Source: Flavobacterium jumunjinense
GTDB taxonomy: Bacteria; Bacteroidota; Bacteroidia; Flavobacteriales; Flavobacteriaceae
Assembly: GCF_021650975.2 (NCBI RefSeq)
Contig: NZ_CP091285.1
Location: forward strand, 2,852,001 to 2,916,000
Direction: 5' to 3'
DNA: 64,000 nt
Each line of letters starts with the position of its first letter. Within the stretch, counting starts at the first letter, position 1. A program made the position numbers and the translations under genes. Shown one piece after another: positions 34,634 through 42,603 of the stretch. The notes under the pieces are model-generated. The model was not told the origin of the DNA. It ran no database searches and saw only the letters and a list, made by a program, of their open reading frames with translations.

Positions 34634-34649
34634 ATAAGGGAAAACTTAT
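34634..34649 (-). promoter_or_regulatory. GGAAAA-loop hairpin, copy B
   Basis: ATAAG-GGAAAA-CTTAT. Same loop as the element at 31434-31449 with compensatory stem differences, about 150 bp upstream of the protease-like gene. The rest of the 34486-34721 gap shows nothing recognisable. Confidence 0.4.
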
Positions 34650-34721
34650 TTTTCTAAATAGCTTAATGTTTTAAAATATTTTGATGATATATAGCTTTTT
34701 ATTTTTTTTAAAACTGTTTGT

Positions 34722-35201
34722 TCAATCGTTTTTCTTAAAGCAAATTTCTTTATCACCATCATAAAAAACGATTTCAAAGTCAAAATACTTTCTTTTAACA
34801 GTAGCAGGAGACCAACCTACACCACATTGAAAAGTAATTAGATCTTTCTCAAAATCGAAATTTCCTTTTTCGCAAAGAGAAATGCCTGGAGTAGGTGTCA
34901 TTTCAAATGTTTCATCACTTTTTAAAGTTAATGTATAGTGCTGAAATTCACTATTTGGAATGTCATTTTCAGCAGTTGCTATGCAATACGTTCCAAAGAG
35001 ATTTTCCAATGTAGGTTCTTTGGTTAAAAAGTTGGGATATACTATAAAAAGACCAACAAGTAGCGGTAATACAATGAAAGAAATACCAAAGTAGACTAAC
35101 GTTTTATTTTTTTCAATTTTACTTCTTATTAAAACATAGAATCCATAAATGATTGATAAAAAAAGAAAGATGAATAGAAATAGATACTTTGTTGCTTCCA
35201 T
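34722..35201 (-). CDS. Small membrane protein of unknown function
   Basis: A 159-aa protein with two transmembrane helices (about 5-25 and 38-58) and a C-terminal extracytoplasmic domain (about 65-159) starting ENLFGTYCIATAEND and ending ICFKKND, with several cysteines. The ATG at 35201 (MEATKYLF) is preferred over a TTG at 35225. No family recognised. It stands alone, between two convergent or divergent neighbours. Confidence 0.65.
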   Translation of the reverse strand: MEATKYLFLFIFLFLSIIYGFYVLIRSKIEKNKTLVYFGISFIVLPLLVGLFIVYPNFLTKEPTLENLFGTYCIATAENDIPNSEFQHYTLTLKSDETFEMTPTPGISLCEKGNFDFEKDLITFQCGVGWSPATVKRKYFDFEIVFYDGDKEICFKKND

Positions 35202-35419
35202 AATTTTTGCTGTAAAATAGCGCAATTAAATATAAGTCAAAGAAATAAAAAAAAAAGAGTAAACCTATAATTTTTTTGGAATGTGCTATGTGTTGAAAAT
35301 CAGTCCTTTTTGAAAATGAAATGAAAGCGAATTAAAATTGTGAATATCTATTTTAAGAATTATTACATTTATTTTTCTTTAAAATCTATCTTTGACGTCC
35401 TTTAAAAAAATAAAAAGAT

Positions 35420-35989
35420 ATGAGTGCAACTTGGTATGAATGTAAAGTAAAATATAGAAAAGTAGATGATAATGGAGTACAAAAAGTTACAACAGAACCT
35501 TATTTAGTAGATGCCTTATCCTATACAGAAGCAGAAAAAAGAATTAACGAAGAAATGTCTGCCTATGTTAGTGAAGAATTTAAAATTACCAATATAAAAG
35601 TGGCTAACTATGCAGAAATTCATCCTTTTGAAAATTCTGATCGTTGGTTTAAATCGAAAGTTTCATTAATTGCCTACGATGAAGAAAGTGGTAAAGAACG
35701 TAAAACAAGCATGTATTTATTAGTACAAGCCAATGATGTAAAAGAAGCTTTTGACAATACAACACATGCCATGAAAAACACCATGGGAGATTATACTATT
35801 CCAGCTATTTCGGAATCACCAATTATGGATGTTTTTCCTTATTTTAGTGGAGAAGAAGGAGATATTGCTGCTTTAGAAAAATTCAATGCAATTAAGGCTT
35901 CAAAACCAGCAATTGTGGTTATGGATGATCCTTTGGAGCTAGAAGAAACAGAAGCAGAGTTTACCATTCAAGAAGATGTAGAGCTATAA
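35420..35989 (+). CDS. DUF4494 domain-containing protein
   Basis: A 189-aa cytoplasmic protein conserved in Bacteroidota. The sequence MSATWYECKVKYRKVDDNGVQKVTTEPYLVDALSYTEAEKRI, SDRWFKSKV and PIMDVFPYF fits DUF4494, which is about 150-190 aa. The C-terminus is acidic. Function unknown; in phage and genome contexts the family is found alone. A -7 box TATCTTTG is at 35387-35394. Terminated at 36014-36038. Confidence 0.82.
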   Translation: MSATWYECKVKYRKVDDNGVQKVTTEPYLVDALSYTEAEKRINEEMSAYVSEEFKITNIKVANYAEIHPFENSDRWFKSKVSLIAYDEESGKERKTSMYLLVQANDVKEAFDNTTHAMKNTMGDYTIPAISESPIMDVFPYFSGEEGDIAALEKFNAIKASKPAIVVMDDPLELEETEAEFTIQEDVEL

Positions 35990-36013
35990 AAGCATAATGT
36001 TTTATATAAAATT

Positions 36014-36038
36014 GCCTGATTCAAATCAGGCTTTTTTA
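36014..36038 (+). terminator. Intrinsic terminator
   Basis: GCCTGAT and ATCAGGC form a 7-bp stem around TCAA, followed by TTTTTT, 24 bp after the DUF4494 gene. Confidence 0.85.
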
Positions 36039-36048
36039 ATGCATATAA

Positions 36049-37068
36049 TTAAAACTTTAATAACCAGTTTGTAATTTTATTTAGTACACTTTCATCCATA
36101 TCATATAAAGAATCTCCAACTTTAGCGTTTTTATCAGTTAACCAATGATTGAGACCTTCAAAAATATGAACCTCAATATTTTGATTATTTAATTTTCTAA
36201 GTAAATCGATTTCTTTCTGGTGGTTTATAATTTTATCTTTTGTTCCTGTTAAATAAAGTACTGGAATTGCTATTCTCTCTAAGACATTTTCTAAATCTGT
36301 AGTTAGCAATTCAACCAATGCAACATCCTGAATAATTATAATACAATTTTTATTAAATCCTTTTTCTTTAATATATTTTTTAAATTCATTTTTATCTAAA
36401 ATGGAGTCTTTTGAAATGATTTTAAAAAAACCTTCTAAAAACAATAAAGTTTCTTCTTTAGATTTACCATTTCTCATGATTTTAGGAATTTTTTGCTCAT
36501 AATCCATTTGTATTTGGTTCATAACAAAATCGCCATTTTTTAATACTGGAGTTTCAATTAAAATGATGAAATCTGGAATAGATTCATTTTGAATAATCTC
36601 TAAAGTTGCAATTCCCCCTAGGCTATGACCTATTATACCAATTTTGATGTTTTTATTAGTTTCCTTTAAATACTTAAAAACAAAGTTTAAATCTTCTGAC
36701 ATATCTTTAGCAGATTCAGAATATTCACCTCCTGATTCTCCAATACCTCTTTCATCAAATCGATAAACTGCTATTCCTTTTTTTAATAAGGTTGTTGCCA
36801 ATTTGAAATGCGAATGTCTTGTGTCTTTACCGCTTCCTGGAACTATAATTACTATTTTATCAAAATCATTTTTTGGTTGTATTAATGTTCCAGAAAGGAC
36901 TATTTTTTTAGTAGTGTTATTGATATTAATCACTGTAGAAATATAATTTCCAACGGAATCAATTTCTTTTTCATATTTAAAAATGTTTTGAGAAAAACTT
37001 GTCATTGAAAAGAAAAGAAAGAAAATTATGTTTTTTAAAATAGTCATTAATAAAGTTATGTTTTGCAT
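36049..37068 (-). CDS. Secreted alpha/beta hydrolase
   Basis: A 339-aa exported hydrolase. The signal peptide is clearest from the internal Met at 37047 (MTILKNIIFFLFFSMTSFSQ), so the start may be there rather than 37068. The nucleophile is in GHSLGG (about S151), the acid in LTGTKDKII (about D276), and the histidine in GLNHWLTD (about H307). YRFDERGIGESGG marks the oxyanion loop. Family of dienelactone hydrolase/peptidase S9-like esterases; substrate unknown. It starts 3 bp after the stop of the GyrB-like gene, so the two form an operon. Confidence 0.88.
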   Translation of the reverse strand: MQNITLLMTILKNIIFFLFFSMTSFSQNIFKYEKEIDSVGNYISTVININNTTKKIVLSGTLIQPKNDFDKIVIIVPGSGKDTRHSHFKLATTLLKKGIAVYRFDERGIGESGGEYSESAKDMSEDLNFVFKYLKETNKNIKIGIIGHSLGGIATLEIIQNESIPDFIILIETPVLKNGDFVMNQIQMDYEQKIPKIMRNGKSKEETLLFLEGFFKIISKDSILDKNEFKKYIKEKGFNKNCIIIIQDVALVELLTTDLENVLERIAIPVLYLTGTKDKIINHQKEIDLLRKLNNQNIEVHIFEGLNHWLTDKNAKVGDSLYDMDESVLNKITNWLLKF

Positions 37069-37071
37069 TTT

Positions 37072-37692
37072 TTATTTAGTAATATCTTCAATTAAAAAAT
37101 CGAGCTTGTCCATTTTGGTTTTAATTTCTTCTGCTTTTGAGTGAATTCCATCAGAAGTGAAGTGCAAACCTTTAAACAAAGAAGGATCTGGTTTAATATG
37201 AATTTTTGTCCAAGTGGTTTCACTTTCAAAAAGTTCTATTTTTTTTGTTTTTAGTACTCCTTTTTTAAACTGAAAAATCCCTTTTTTATTTTCAGAAACC
37301 GTAGTAAGTTCGCAGTATTCAGATGCGAAATTGATTGTGGCTAAACCTAAATTGCAAAATTCTTCTCCAACTGCCAAATGTTTTTTTAAATTGGAACAAG
37401 CCATAATTTTAGTCATGATTATTTCGGCATATGTAGTGTCTTCGTTTTTACTGTTTTTAAGAGATATTCCTGTATTATATTCCACAATAAAAGAATCATT
37501 ACTAAAACTCAGTTTTATTTCTGTACAATTACCATCTAAATATTCATCAAAAGCATGACAAAGTACTTCAAATACAATCGAGTTGAGCGATTGTTCAGTA
37601 TAACATTTTTCAAAATACATTTCAGGTCTCATTCTTACATGAGATCCTCCATCTAAAGATTTTATGTCATCCGCAGTATATTTTTCTTTCAT
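37072..37692 (-). CDS. Stand-alone degenerate GyrB-like GHKL domain protein
   Basis: A 206-aa protein aligned by eye with the N-terminal ATPase domain of DNA gyrase B. YTADDIKSLDGGSHVRMRPEMYF corresponds to [23 protein letters not shown], and IVFEVLCHAFDEYLDGNCTEIKLSF corresponds to LVYEVVDNSIDEALAG. The catalytic glutamate is kept, but the N-box Asn (DNSIDE) is CHAFDE and the D of DNGRG is YNTG, so ATP hydrolysis is unlikely. There is no transducer, toprim or DNA-gate part. It leads an operon with a secreted hydrolase. A -7 box TATATTTG is at 37745-37738. Confidence 0.7.
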   Translation of the reverse strand: MKEKYTADDIKSLDGGSHVRMRPEMYFEKCYTEQSLNSIVFEVLCHAFDEYLDGNCTEIKLSFSNDSFIVEYNTGISLKNSKNEDTTYAEIIMTKIMACSNLKKHLAVGEEFCNLGLATINFASEYCELTTVSENKKGIFQFKKGVLKTKKIELFESETTWTKIHIKPDPSLFKGLHFTSDGIHSKAEEIKTKMDKLDFLIEDITK

Positions 37693-37796
37693 GGTTTTTA
37701 GATTATAATGTCAACTAAATATTTTCTTCCCTAAACTCAAATATAAAGAAAATATTTAGTAGTCATTAGAGCGCGATTAGCTTTCTATAGTTTAAT

Positions 37797-37872
37797 CTGT
37801 AGCACTTTTTCAAAAAATAGATTTTGCTACAAAAGTTGTAGCAATTTTTATTTATTATAAGAACTGCTACAG
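37797..37872. promoter_or_regulatory. Four-arm inverted repeat (CTGTAGCA/TGCTACAG)
   Basis: Arms at 37797-37804 (CTGTAGCA), 37825-37831 (TGCTACA), 37837-37843 (TGTAGCA) and 37865-37872 (TGCTACAG). Arms 1 and 3 are the same sequence, 2 and 4 its complement. They can pair as 2:3 within 1:4, or as 1:2 with 3:4. Both have T-rich flanks, so terminators are formed in either direction. It lies upstream of the GyrB-like operon and after the gene at 37894. Confidence 0.6.
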
Positions 37873-37893
37873 CTTTTTTATTTTTTTGTTAAT

Positions 37894-38352
37894 TTACCAG
37901 CATCTAATTTCTTCTCCTTTATCATATTTTATTGTACTTACACTATATCCTTTTTCAATTATTTGATCATAATTTCTTTCTTGTTCTTCGATAGAATTGC
38001 TATTGTTTAAAAAGTAAATAGCCTCTAATTTTTTAGTAGTAGTGTCAGAAAATATAAAATAGGTTTTTCTTTCAGATGTTATCCTACTTAAAAATAATGC
38101 TACTGATTTTGAAGCTTCTAAAATTGTAATGGCAGTTTCCCAAGAAGCAATTTCATTTTTTTGGAATTTACTATTATCCTTAGCAATGTCTAATCTTAAT
38201 TTATATAGACTAGTAAGTTCAACTTTGTCTTTTTTAATACCAGCATTAAATAAAATAGTTTCATTTTGAATGGAATGTAAACATTCCATTGCAATAGTTG
38301 ATTTAACTTGCAATAATTTATTTAGATCAGTTAGTTGTATTTCTTTATTCAT
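37894..38352 (-). CDS. Hypothetical protein
   Basis: A 152-aa cytoplasmic protein with no recognised family. The N-terminal half is helical (TDLNKLLQVKSTIAMECLHSIQNETILF); the C-terminal half has beta strands (KTYFIFSDTTTKKLEAIYFLNNS) and ends KYDKGEEIRCW. It follows the sulfurtransferase gene after 6 bp on the same strand, so it is likely translated from the same message. Nothing further can be concluded. Confidence 0.6.
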   Translation of the reverse strand: MNKEIQLTDLNKLLQVKSTIAMECLHSIQNETILFNAGIKKDKVELTSLYKLRLDIAKDNSKFQKNEIASWETAITILEASKSVALFLSRITSERKTYFIFSDTTTKKLEAIYFLNNSNSIEEQERNYDQIIEKGYSVSTIKYDKGEEIRCW

Positions 38353-38358
38353 AAAATC

Positions 38359-39210
38359 TTATTCATCCGTTACAACATCTTTACTATTTCTCGACCATTC
38401 ACTCCACGAACCCACATACAAGTTTGGAATTTCCAAACCAGCACTGGCAATTGCTAAAAGTGTATGACAAGCTGTAACTCCAGAACCGCAATGCACAATA
38501 CGATTTTCGACAGGAATATCTTGAAAAACCGTTTCGTATTTTTCTTTTAATAGGGAAGGAGTCAAAAACAAACCATTTTCATCCAAATTACTCGAAAAAG
38601 GAACATTCACAGCATTCGGAATATGACCTGCAATTAAATCCAAAGGTTCTACATGACCTTTGTAACGAGCCGTTTCTCTAACATCAATAATAATAGCATC
38701 AGGATTTATAGTTGCTTTTTCTACTTCGTCTGTTATAACTTGAGGTAATAGCCAATTCGTTACAGGATAAAGTCCCACTTTTTCCGCGTTTTCAATTCCT
38801 TTCGCCAATGGAAAACCAATTGCTTCAGCAGTAGTTTTTCCACCATTTAAAACCTGTACTTTTTCATGACCAACTGCTTTCATCATCCACCAAAAACGAG
38901 CCGCTGCATTCGCTCCATTTTTATCATCATAAACCACAACATGACTTTCAGGAGTAATCCCTAAACTGGAAAGTACTTTTGAAAATTGTTCTAAAGTGGG
39001 CAAAGGATGACGACCTCCAACAGCAAGGTCTTCTTTGATGTCTGTCAATTGCGTATTCAAATCGACAAACAGAGCACCTTGAAAATGACTTTCTAAATAG
39101 TTGTCATATGCATTTTTACCATTACTTGCATCTATTAAGATGATAGATGCCGTTTGGTGTAAAGTTAGGAGTTCGGTTGCGGTTATGAGTGGTGAGAGTT
39201 GTTGTTTCAT
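38359..39210 (-). CDS. sseA: Two-domain sulfurtransferase (3-mercaptopyruvate type)
   Basis: A 283-aa enzyme with tandem rhodanese domains, the first inactive and the second carrying the active cysteine in HCGSGVTACHTLL (about C241). The CGSGVTA loop is that of 3-mercaptopyruvate sulfurtransferases; thiosulfate enzymes have CRKGVTA. It transfers sulfane sulfur from mercaptopyruvate to an acceptor such as thioredoxin or cyanide. Cytoplasmic. The gene symbol follows the E. coli homolog. Confidence 0.92.
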   Translation of the reverse strand: MKQQLSPLITATELLTLHQTASIILIDASNGKNAYDNYLESHFQGALFVDLNTQLTDIKEDLAVGGRHPLPTLEQFSKVLSSLGITPESHVVVYDDKNGANAAARFWWMMKAVGHEKVQVLNGGKTTAEAIGFPLAKGIENAEKVGLYPVTNWLLPQVITDEVEKATINPDAIIIDVRETARYKGHVEPLDLIAGHIPNAVNVPFSSNLDENGLFLTPSLLKEKYETVFQDIPVENRIVHCGSGVTACHTLLAIASAGLEIPNLYVGSWSEWSRNSKDVVTDE

Positions 39211-39236
39211 GTTGTGAAATTACGAAGATAAAAGAA

Positions 39237-39596
39237 TCAATTTATTTTCTGTTCCAAATATAAAGTTGCACTAGTATTTATTGCAAAAAATCCAGCTTGT
39301 GTTGAAATCTTAGAGAAATTATCTTTTGCTACAAATGTATTATAGAAATTGTTATGTTGCTCAATAATAATATCTATCTCTTTTCTCAGAAGCAATGAAT
39401 ATTTATGGATTGTCATTTCCGCACTAGTCATTGACATAAATTTATCAGGATAATAAAACACACCAATTGCAATTCGATTATTGCTATTTTTTAATTGATA
39501 ATCCTCAACAGATGTAAGATATTTAATTGTAAACTTTGTTTCTTCAATTGTAATATTTTTAAATTCAAAAATCATATATGTAAATTTTATTTTCAA
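39237..39596 (-). CDS. Hypothetical protein
   Basis: A 119-aa protein without signal peptide or membrane segment. The first seven residues may not be translated; a second ATG at 39575 (MIFEFKNITIEETKF) also fits. The sequence (IAIGVFYYPDKFMSMTSAEMTIHKYSLLL) is not recognised. It is 26 bp upstream of the sulfurtransferase start. Function unknown. Confidence 0.5.
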   Translation of the reverse strand: MKIKFTYMIFEFKNITIEETKFTIKYLTSVEDYQLKNSNNRIAIGVFYYPDKFMSMTSAEMTIHKYSLLLRKEIDIIIEQHNNFYNTFVAKDNFSKISTQAGFFAINTSATLYLEQKIN

Positions 39597-39692
39597 ATAT
39601 ATAGTAAAATTTTATTAAAAAATAATTTTAAATAGAGAAAATTTATGATTCATTTATGACTTCATAAAAAAAAAAATAATTTTCAAAAACAA

Positions 39693-39750
39693 AAAATCAC
39701 AAATCCACCACATTAAACTCCTGTTCCAAAGTTTTCAATTTCTAAAAAAG
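39693..39750 (-). pseudogene. Duplicated remnant of the bshC 3' end
   Basis: 58 bp that align at about 80% with 40412-40469, the end of bshC. Read on the minus strand the remnant gives KLKTLEQEFNVVDL and stop, against EELQPLGQEFTVVVL and stop in bshC; the reading frame is broken just upstream by a TAG. The two copies are direct repeats that flank the membrane-protein gene at 39769-40356. Confidence 0.75.
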
Positions 39751-39768
39751 TATACAGTTTAATTTATT

Positions 39769-40356
39769 CTAGTAAAATTTAGTTAACAAAATAATGCCGT
39801 ATATCCAAAAATTGTATAAAAGGGTGTAGGTAAATCCGTAAAAAATACTTCTTTCAAAATTCCCGCTACATTCAGCAGATTTTTTGAAAATCAATCTCAA
39901 TGCTCTGAAAAATAGCCAATACAACATAGCCAAAAACAACAAAATGGAAAACCAAATGATTGTTCCCAAAGCAAAAAACAGATAGCTAAGAACAAAAGTT
40001 ACAATAATCCATAAAACGATACTCAAAAGGATTCCAACAATTCCATCAGCAACATCTAAACCACTAAAATCAGAAAGAGTTATATCTTTTAAAAAAGCTG
40101 TTTTTTTAGTAGTCATTTTATCAGTAATCTTCCCAATAGTATCTTTTAATTTAGTTCCATTGTACAAACTAATAGTAATAAAAAGGAAAAAAGCAATAGA
40201 TAGAATCGAGGTTGATATCAATGAATTTTCAATCACTGTTTTATGTTTACCAATGCCATAAAACCAAACACTTAAAATGGTTATGACAATAACTAGCAGC
40301 GATATAATAAATACATTTTTTGAGTTAATGATTCTTCTAGTTTTCGCTATTTTCAT
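39769..40356 (-). CDS. Multi-pass membrane protein between bshC-end repeats
   Basis: A 195-aa protein with about five transmembrane segments (near 15-35, 45-63, 105-128, 130-150, 175-192) and a short hydrophilic loop (70-95, KLKDTIGKITDKMTTKKTAFLKD). No family is recognised. It lies between a 58-bp direct repeat of the bshC 3' end, so it may have entered by an event that duplicated that end. It is read in the same direction as bshC with a 60-bp gap. Confidence 0.6.
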   Translation of the reverse strand: MKIAKTRRIINSKNVFIISLLVIVITILSVWFYGIGKHKTVIENSLISTSILSIAFFLFITISLYNGTKLKDTIGKITDKMTTKKTAFLKDITLSDFSGLDVADGIVGILLSIVLWIIVTFVLSYLFFALGTIIWFSILLFLAMLYWLFFRALRLIFKKSAECSGNFERSIFYGFTYTLLYNFWIYGIILLTKFY

Positions 40357-40415
40357 CTTTTATAATTTCTTAAGAAAACTTGTTTATAAAGTAGTACAAT
40401 TCAGTTAAAATAAAA

Positions 40416-42005
40416 TCACAAAACCACCACAGTAAATTCCTGTCCCAAAGGTTGTAATTCTTCCAAAAGCTTCTCAATTAATTTTGGTCCAAATGCAGCA
40501 TAAAACACAGCAAAATTAATTTTACGTTCTTGTAAGCTTTTCCCAGGGAACAACTCATTTTGCAAAGCTGTCATTCGGTCTAGTTTTTCAGCTAACACTC
40601 TTTTCTCAGCTTTTAGTAAACGTTTTTCTAAATTTTCTAAGCCTTTTAATTGCTTTTTCTCTTGCGCTTCTACAGCTCCTATAAATGATTTGTCGGTTTG
40701 TTTTGCCATTGCTCTTAAACCAATAAACTGTTGTTGTAAATGTTCTTTTTGCTTAGAAAAATCGATATCAAATTGAGATAATGCTTTGGTTTTATTCGTT
40801 AATAAGTCATTTTGAGTACTAAATAAATCAGCCCAATTCAAATCTAATTTATCAGCTTTTTGAGCTTGTTTTTCTGTAGCTAACAAAACCGAATTACGTA
40901 ATAAAAGCATTGGAAAAGTAATTTTATTCGCTTCAAAATTAGATTGCAATTCCAACCAATATGCCAATTCTCCACCACCACCAATATAGCATAAATTAGG
41001 TAAAATCACTTCCTGATACAAAGGACGTAAAATCACATTCGGACTAAATTTTTCAGGATGATTTTCTAATTCATTAAGCATTTCGGATTCGCTAAACAGT
41101 AGTTTGGTATTCAATACACTGTATTGGTTGTTTTCGAAGATGATTCTTTCTCTCAAATCATCTTCAATATAAAACAAATTAATCTCCCTTGGGTTTACCT
41201 GAATTTTATAATCGGCTAAATGTACATTGGTTTTTAAAACTTCTTCACTCGAAGTTTGATGTAGTAATTCTTCCTTTATATAAGGAATGAAAAGTTGTTT
41301 CAAACTTTTGTCATCCCCATCAATAATAACCAAACCTTCTTCCATAAACAATTCGTTCGCTAAAAAACGAGTAGCATCTGTTAACGAATCATGTTCTAAA
41401 TAGGCTTTTTTAAATAGTTCTTTTAAGTTTTTTGCATTATCACTAATTCCAATGGCTTTCGAAAATTCTTCAAAAACAATTTCCAAACCTTCTGTAGACA
41501 ATCGCCCAACAGGTCCAAAACTGTCTTTTTTCCATTGGATTTTTTTTCCATTGAGATTGAAATAATTAATTTCTTCAAAGTCATGATCTTCAGTCGCCAT
41601 CCAATACATAGGAACAAAATTGTACTCAGGATATTCCTTTTTTAATTGTTTACACAAATTAATAGTAGAAATAATTTTATATAAAAAATACAAGGGCCCG
41701 GTAAACAAGTTTAATTGATGCCCTGTTGTAATTGTAAAAGTCTTTTCGTCTTTTAATTTTCCAATATTGAAAGATGTTTTGTCGGAAATTTTAAATTTTT
41801 CGTATTGTTTCTCTAAAGCAGCAACTAATACGTTTCTGTTTTCTAACGGAAAAGTAGTCTGTTTTTCTAAAATTTGAGAAGGAAAGTTTTCCAGTTTTGG
41901 AAAATGATTGTATAGCTGTTTTAGTTCTTCTTTTTCATTTAAATAATCGATCATTAATTTAGAAAAATATCCTGAATTTTGATAGCTGATACAGTCGGTT
42001 GGCAT
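40416..42005 (-). CDS. bshC: Bacillithiol biosynthesis cysteine-adding enzyme
   Basis: A 529-aa cytoplasmic enzyme, the normal length, that adds L-cysteine to GlcN-malate in the last step of bacillithiol synthesis. The characteristic regions TTGHQLNLFTGPLYFLYKIISTINLCKQL, YNFVPMYWMATEDHDFEEINYF and ILRPLYQEVILPNLCYIGGGGELAYWLQ-like (GGGELAYWLELQ) are present. The C-terminal coiled coil (about 390-480) is also typical. bshA and bshB are not in the window, as is usual for Bacteroidota. The last codons are duplicated downstream. Confidence 0.93.
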   Translation of the reverse strand: MPTDCISYQNSGYFSKLMIDYLNEKEELKQLYNHFPKLENFPSQILEKQTTFPLENRNVLVAALEKQYEKFKISDKTSFNIGKLKDEKTFTITTGHQLNLFTGPLYFLYKIISTINLCKQLKKEYPEYNFVPMYWMATEDHDFEEINYFNLNGKKIQWKKDSFGPVGRLSTEGLEIVFEEFSKAIGISDNAKNLKELFKKAYLEHDSLTDATRFLANELFMEEGLVIIDGDDKSLKQLFIPYIKEELLHQTSSEEVLKTNVHLADYKIQVNPREINLFYIEDDLRERIIFENNQYSVLNTKLLFSESEMLNELENHPEKFSPNVILRPLYQEVILPNLCYIGGGGELAYWLELQSNFEANKITFPMLLLRNSVLLATEKQAQKADKLDLNWADLFSTQNDLLTNKTKALSQFDIDFSKQKEHLQQQFIGLRAMAKQTDKSFIGAVEAQEKKQLKGLENLEKRLLKAEKRVLAEKLDRMTALQNELFPGKSLQERKINFAVFYAAFGPKLIEKLLEELQPLGQEFTVVVL

Positions 42006-42257
42006 AGGTTAAAATTTTTCGTAAAAATAGTTAAATTTGAAGAACTAAGTAAACGCTTTAACATACACTTAACCTCTATTATTTAAAAAAATATAATCAC
42101 TTTAATTTACTTTTTGTTTCATTTTTGAGATCCAAAAATGCATTTCTAATTCTTATATAAGTTTTTTTAATACAAATTATGCCTAATTAATACATTTTTG
42201 ATTGTGAATAAATAATATATAATGTACTGAATTTAAGCTAATTGTTTTTTGTTTTTG

Positions 42258-42287
42258 ATTTATTTTAAAACTTTTTTTAAAATAAAT
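42258..42287. promoter_or_regulatory. Perfect 13-bp A/T hairpin
   Basis: ATTTATTTTAAAA (42258-42270) and TTTTAAAATAAAT (42275-42287) around a CTTT loop, entirely A/T in the stem. It abuts the -33 box of the mini-gene promoter. The remaining part of the gap between bshC and this hairpin (42006-42257) is very A/T rich and shows nothing else I can name. Confidence 0.5.
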
Positions 42288-42319
42288 TTGGAATTGTCAA
42301 AAATAATTACAAAAATTTG
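42287..42319 (+). promoter_or_regulatory. Promoter of the 42355 mini-gene
   Basis: TTTG (42287-42290), 21-bp spacer, then AAAATTTG (42312-42319), which agrees with TAnnTTTG except for the first T. Predicted transcript start near 42326. Confidence 0.5.
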
Positions 42320-42354
42320 CAATGTAATAATAACCCAATAAAAACGAAGAAAAA

Positions 42355-42438
42355 ATGACATTATACAATTCATACTTCCAAAGCAACCCATCAGTAGATT
42401 CTGGTGCAGCTTTTCTTCGTGGCTTATTTCACTCATAG
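42355..42438 (+). CDS. Mini-gene encoding a 27-aa peptide
   Basis: A 27-codon frame starting MTLYNSYFQSNP and ending AAFLRGLFHS, with stop TAG. It has a promoter-like sequence 36-68 bp upstream and an intrinsic terminator 25 bp after the stop, so it forms an independent small transcription unit of about 170 bases. The peptide is slightly amphipathic with an aromatic start; no signal peptide. It could encode a small protein or a leader, or the transcript may be a small RNA. No homolog is recalled with certainty. Confidence 0.5.
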   Translation: MTLYNSYFQSNPSVDSGAAFLRGLFHS

Positions 42439-42462
42439 ACAATTCATTTTAGAATATATGAC

Positions 42463-42495
42463 AAAGCCCGAAGCTATTTAGATTCGGGCTTTTTT
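42463..42495 (+). terminator. Intrinsic terminator of the mini-gene
   Basis: AAAGCCCGAA and TTCGGGCTTT form a 10-bp stem with T-run. The rest of the gap to the RtcB group (42496-42603) shows no clear feature. Confidence 0.88.
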
Positions 42496-42603
42496 AATTC
42501 TAGACACTTCAGAAACTCCCGATACAACGAACTTTTACTTCTTCCTTTTTGGTTGAAGATGATTATAGCTGTTTTGCTATGTTACTAAAATGAACTTTTT
42601 CAA

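Noticed and set aside
37072..37692. A gyrB or parE gene fragment (pseudogene)
   Set aside because: It is a complete frame with its own promoter-like box and operon position, and the divergence is spread evenly. It looks like a separate family rather than a broken gyrase gene.
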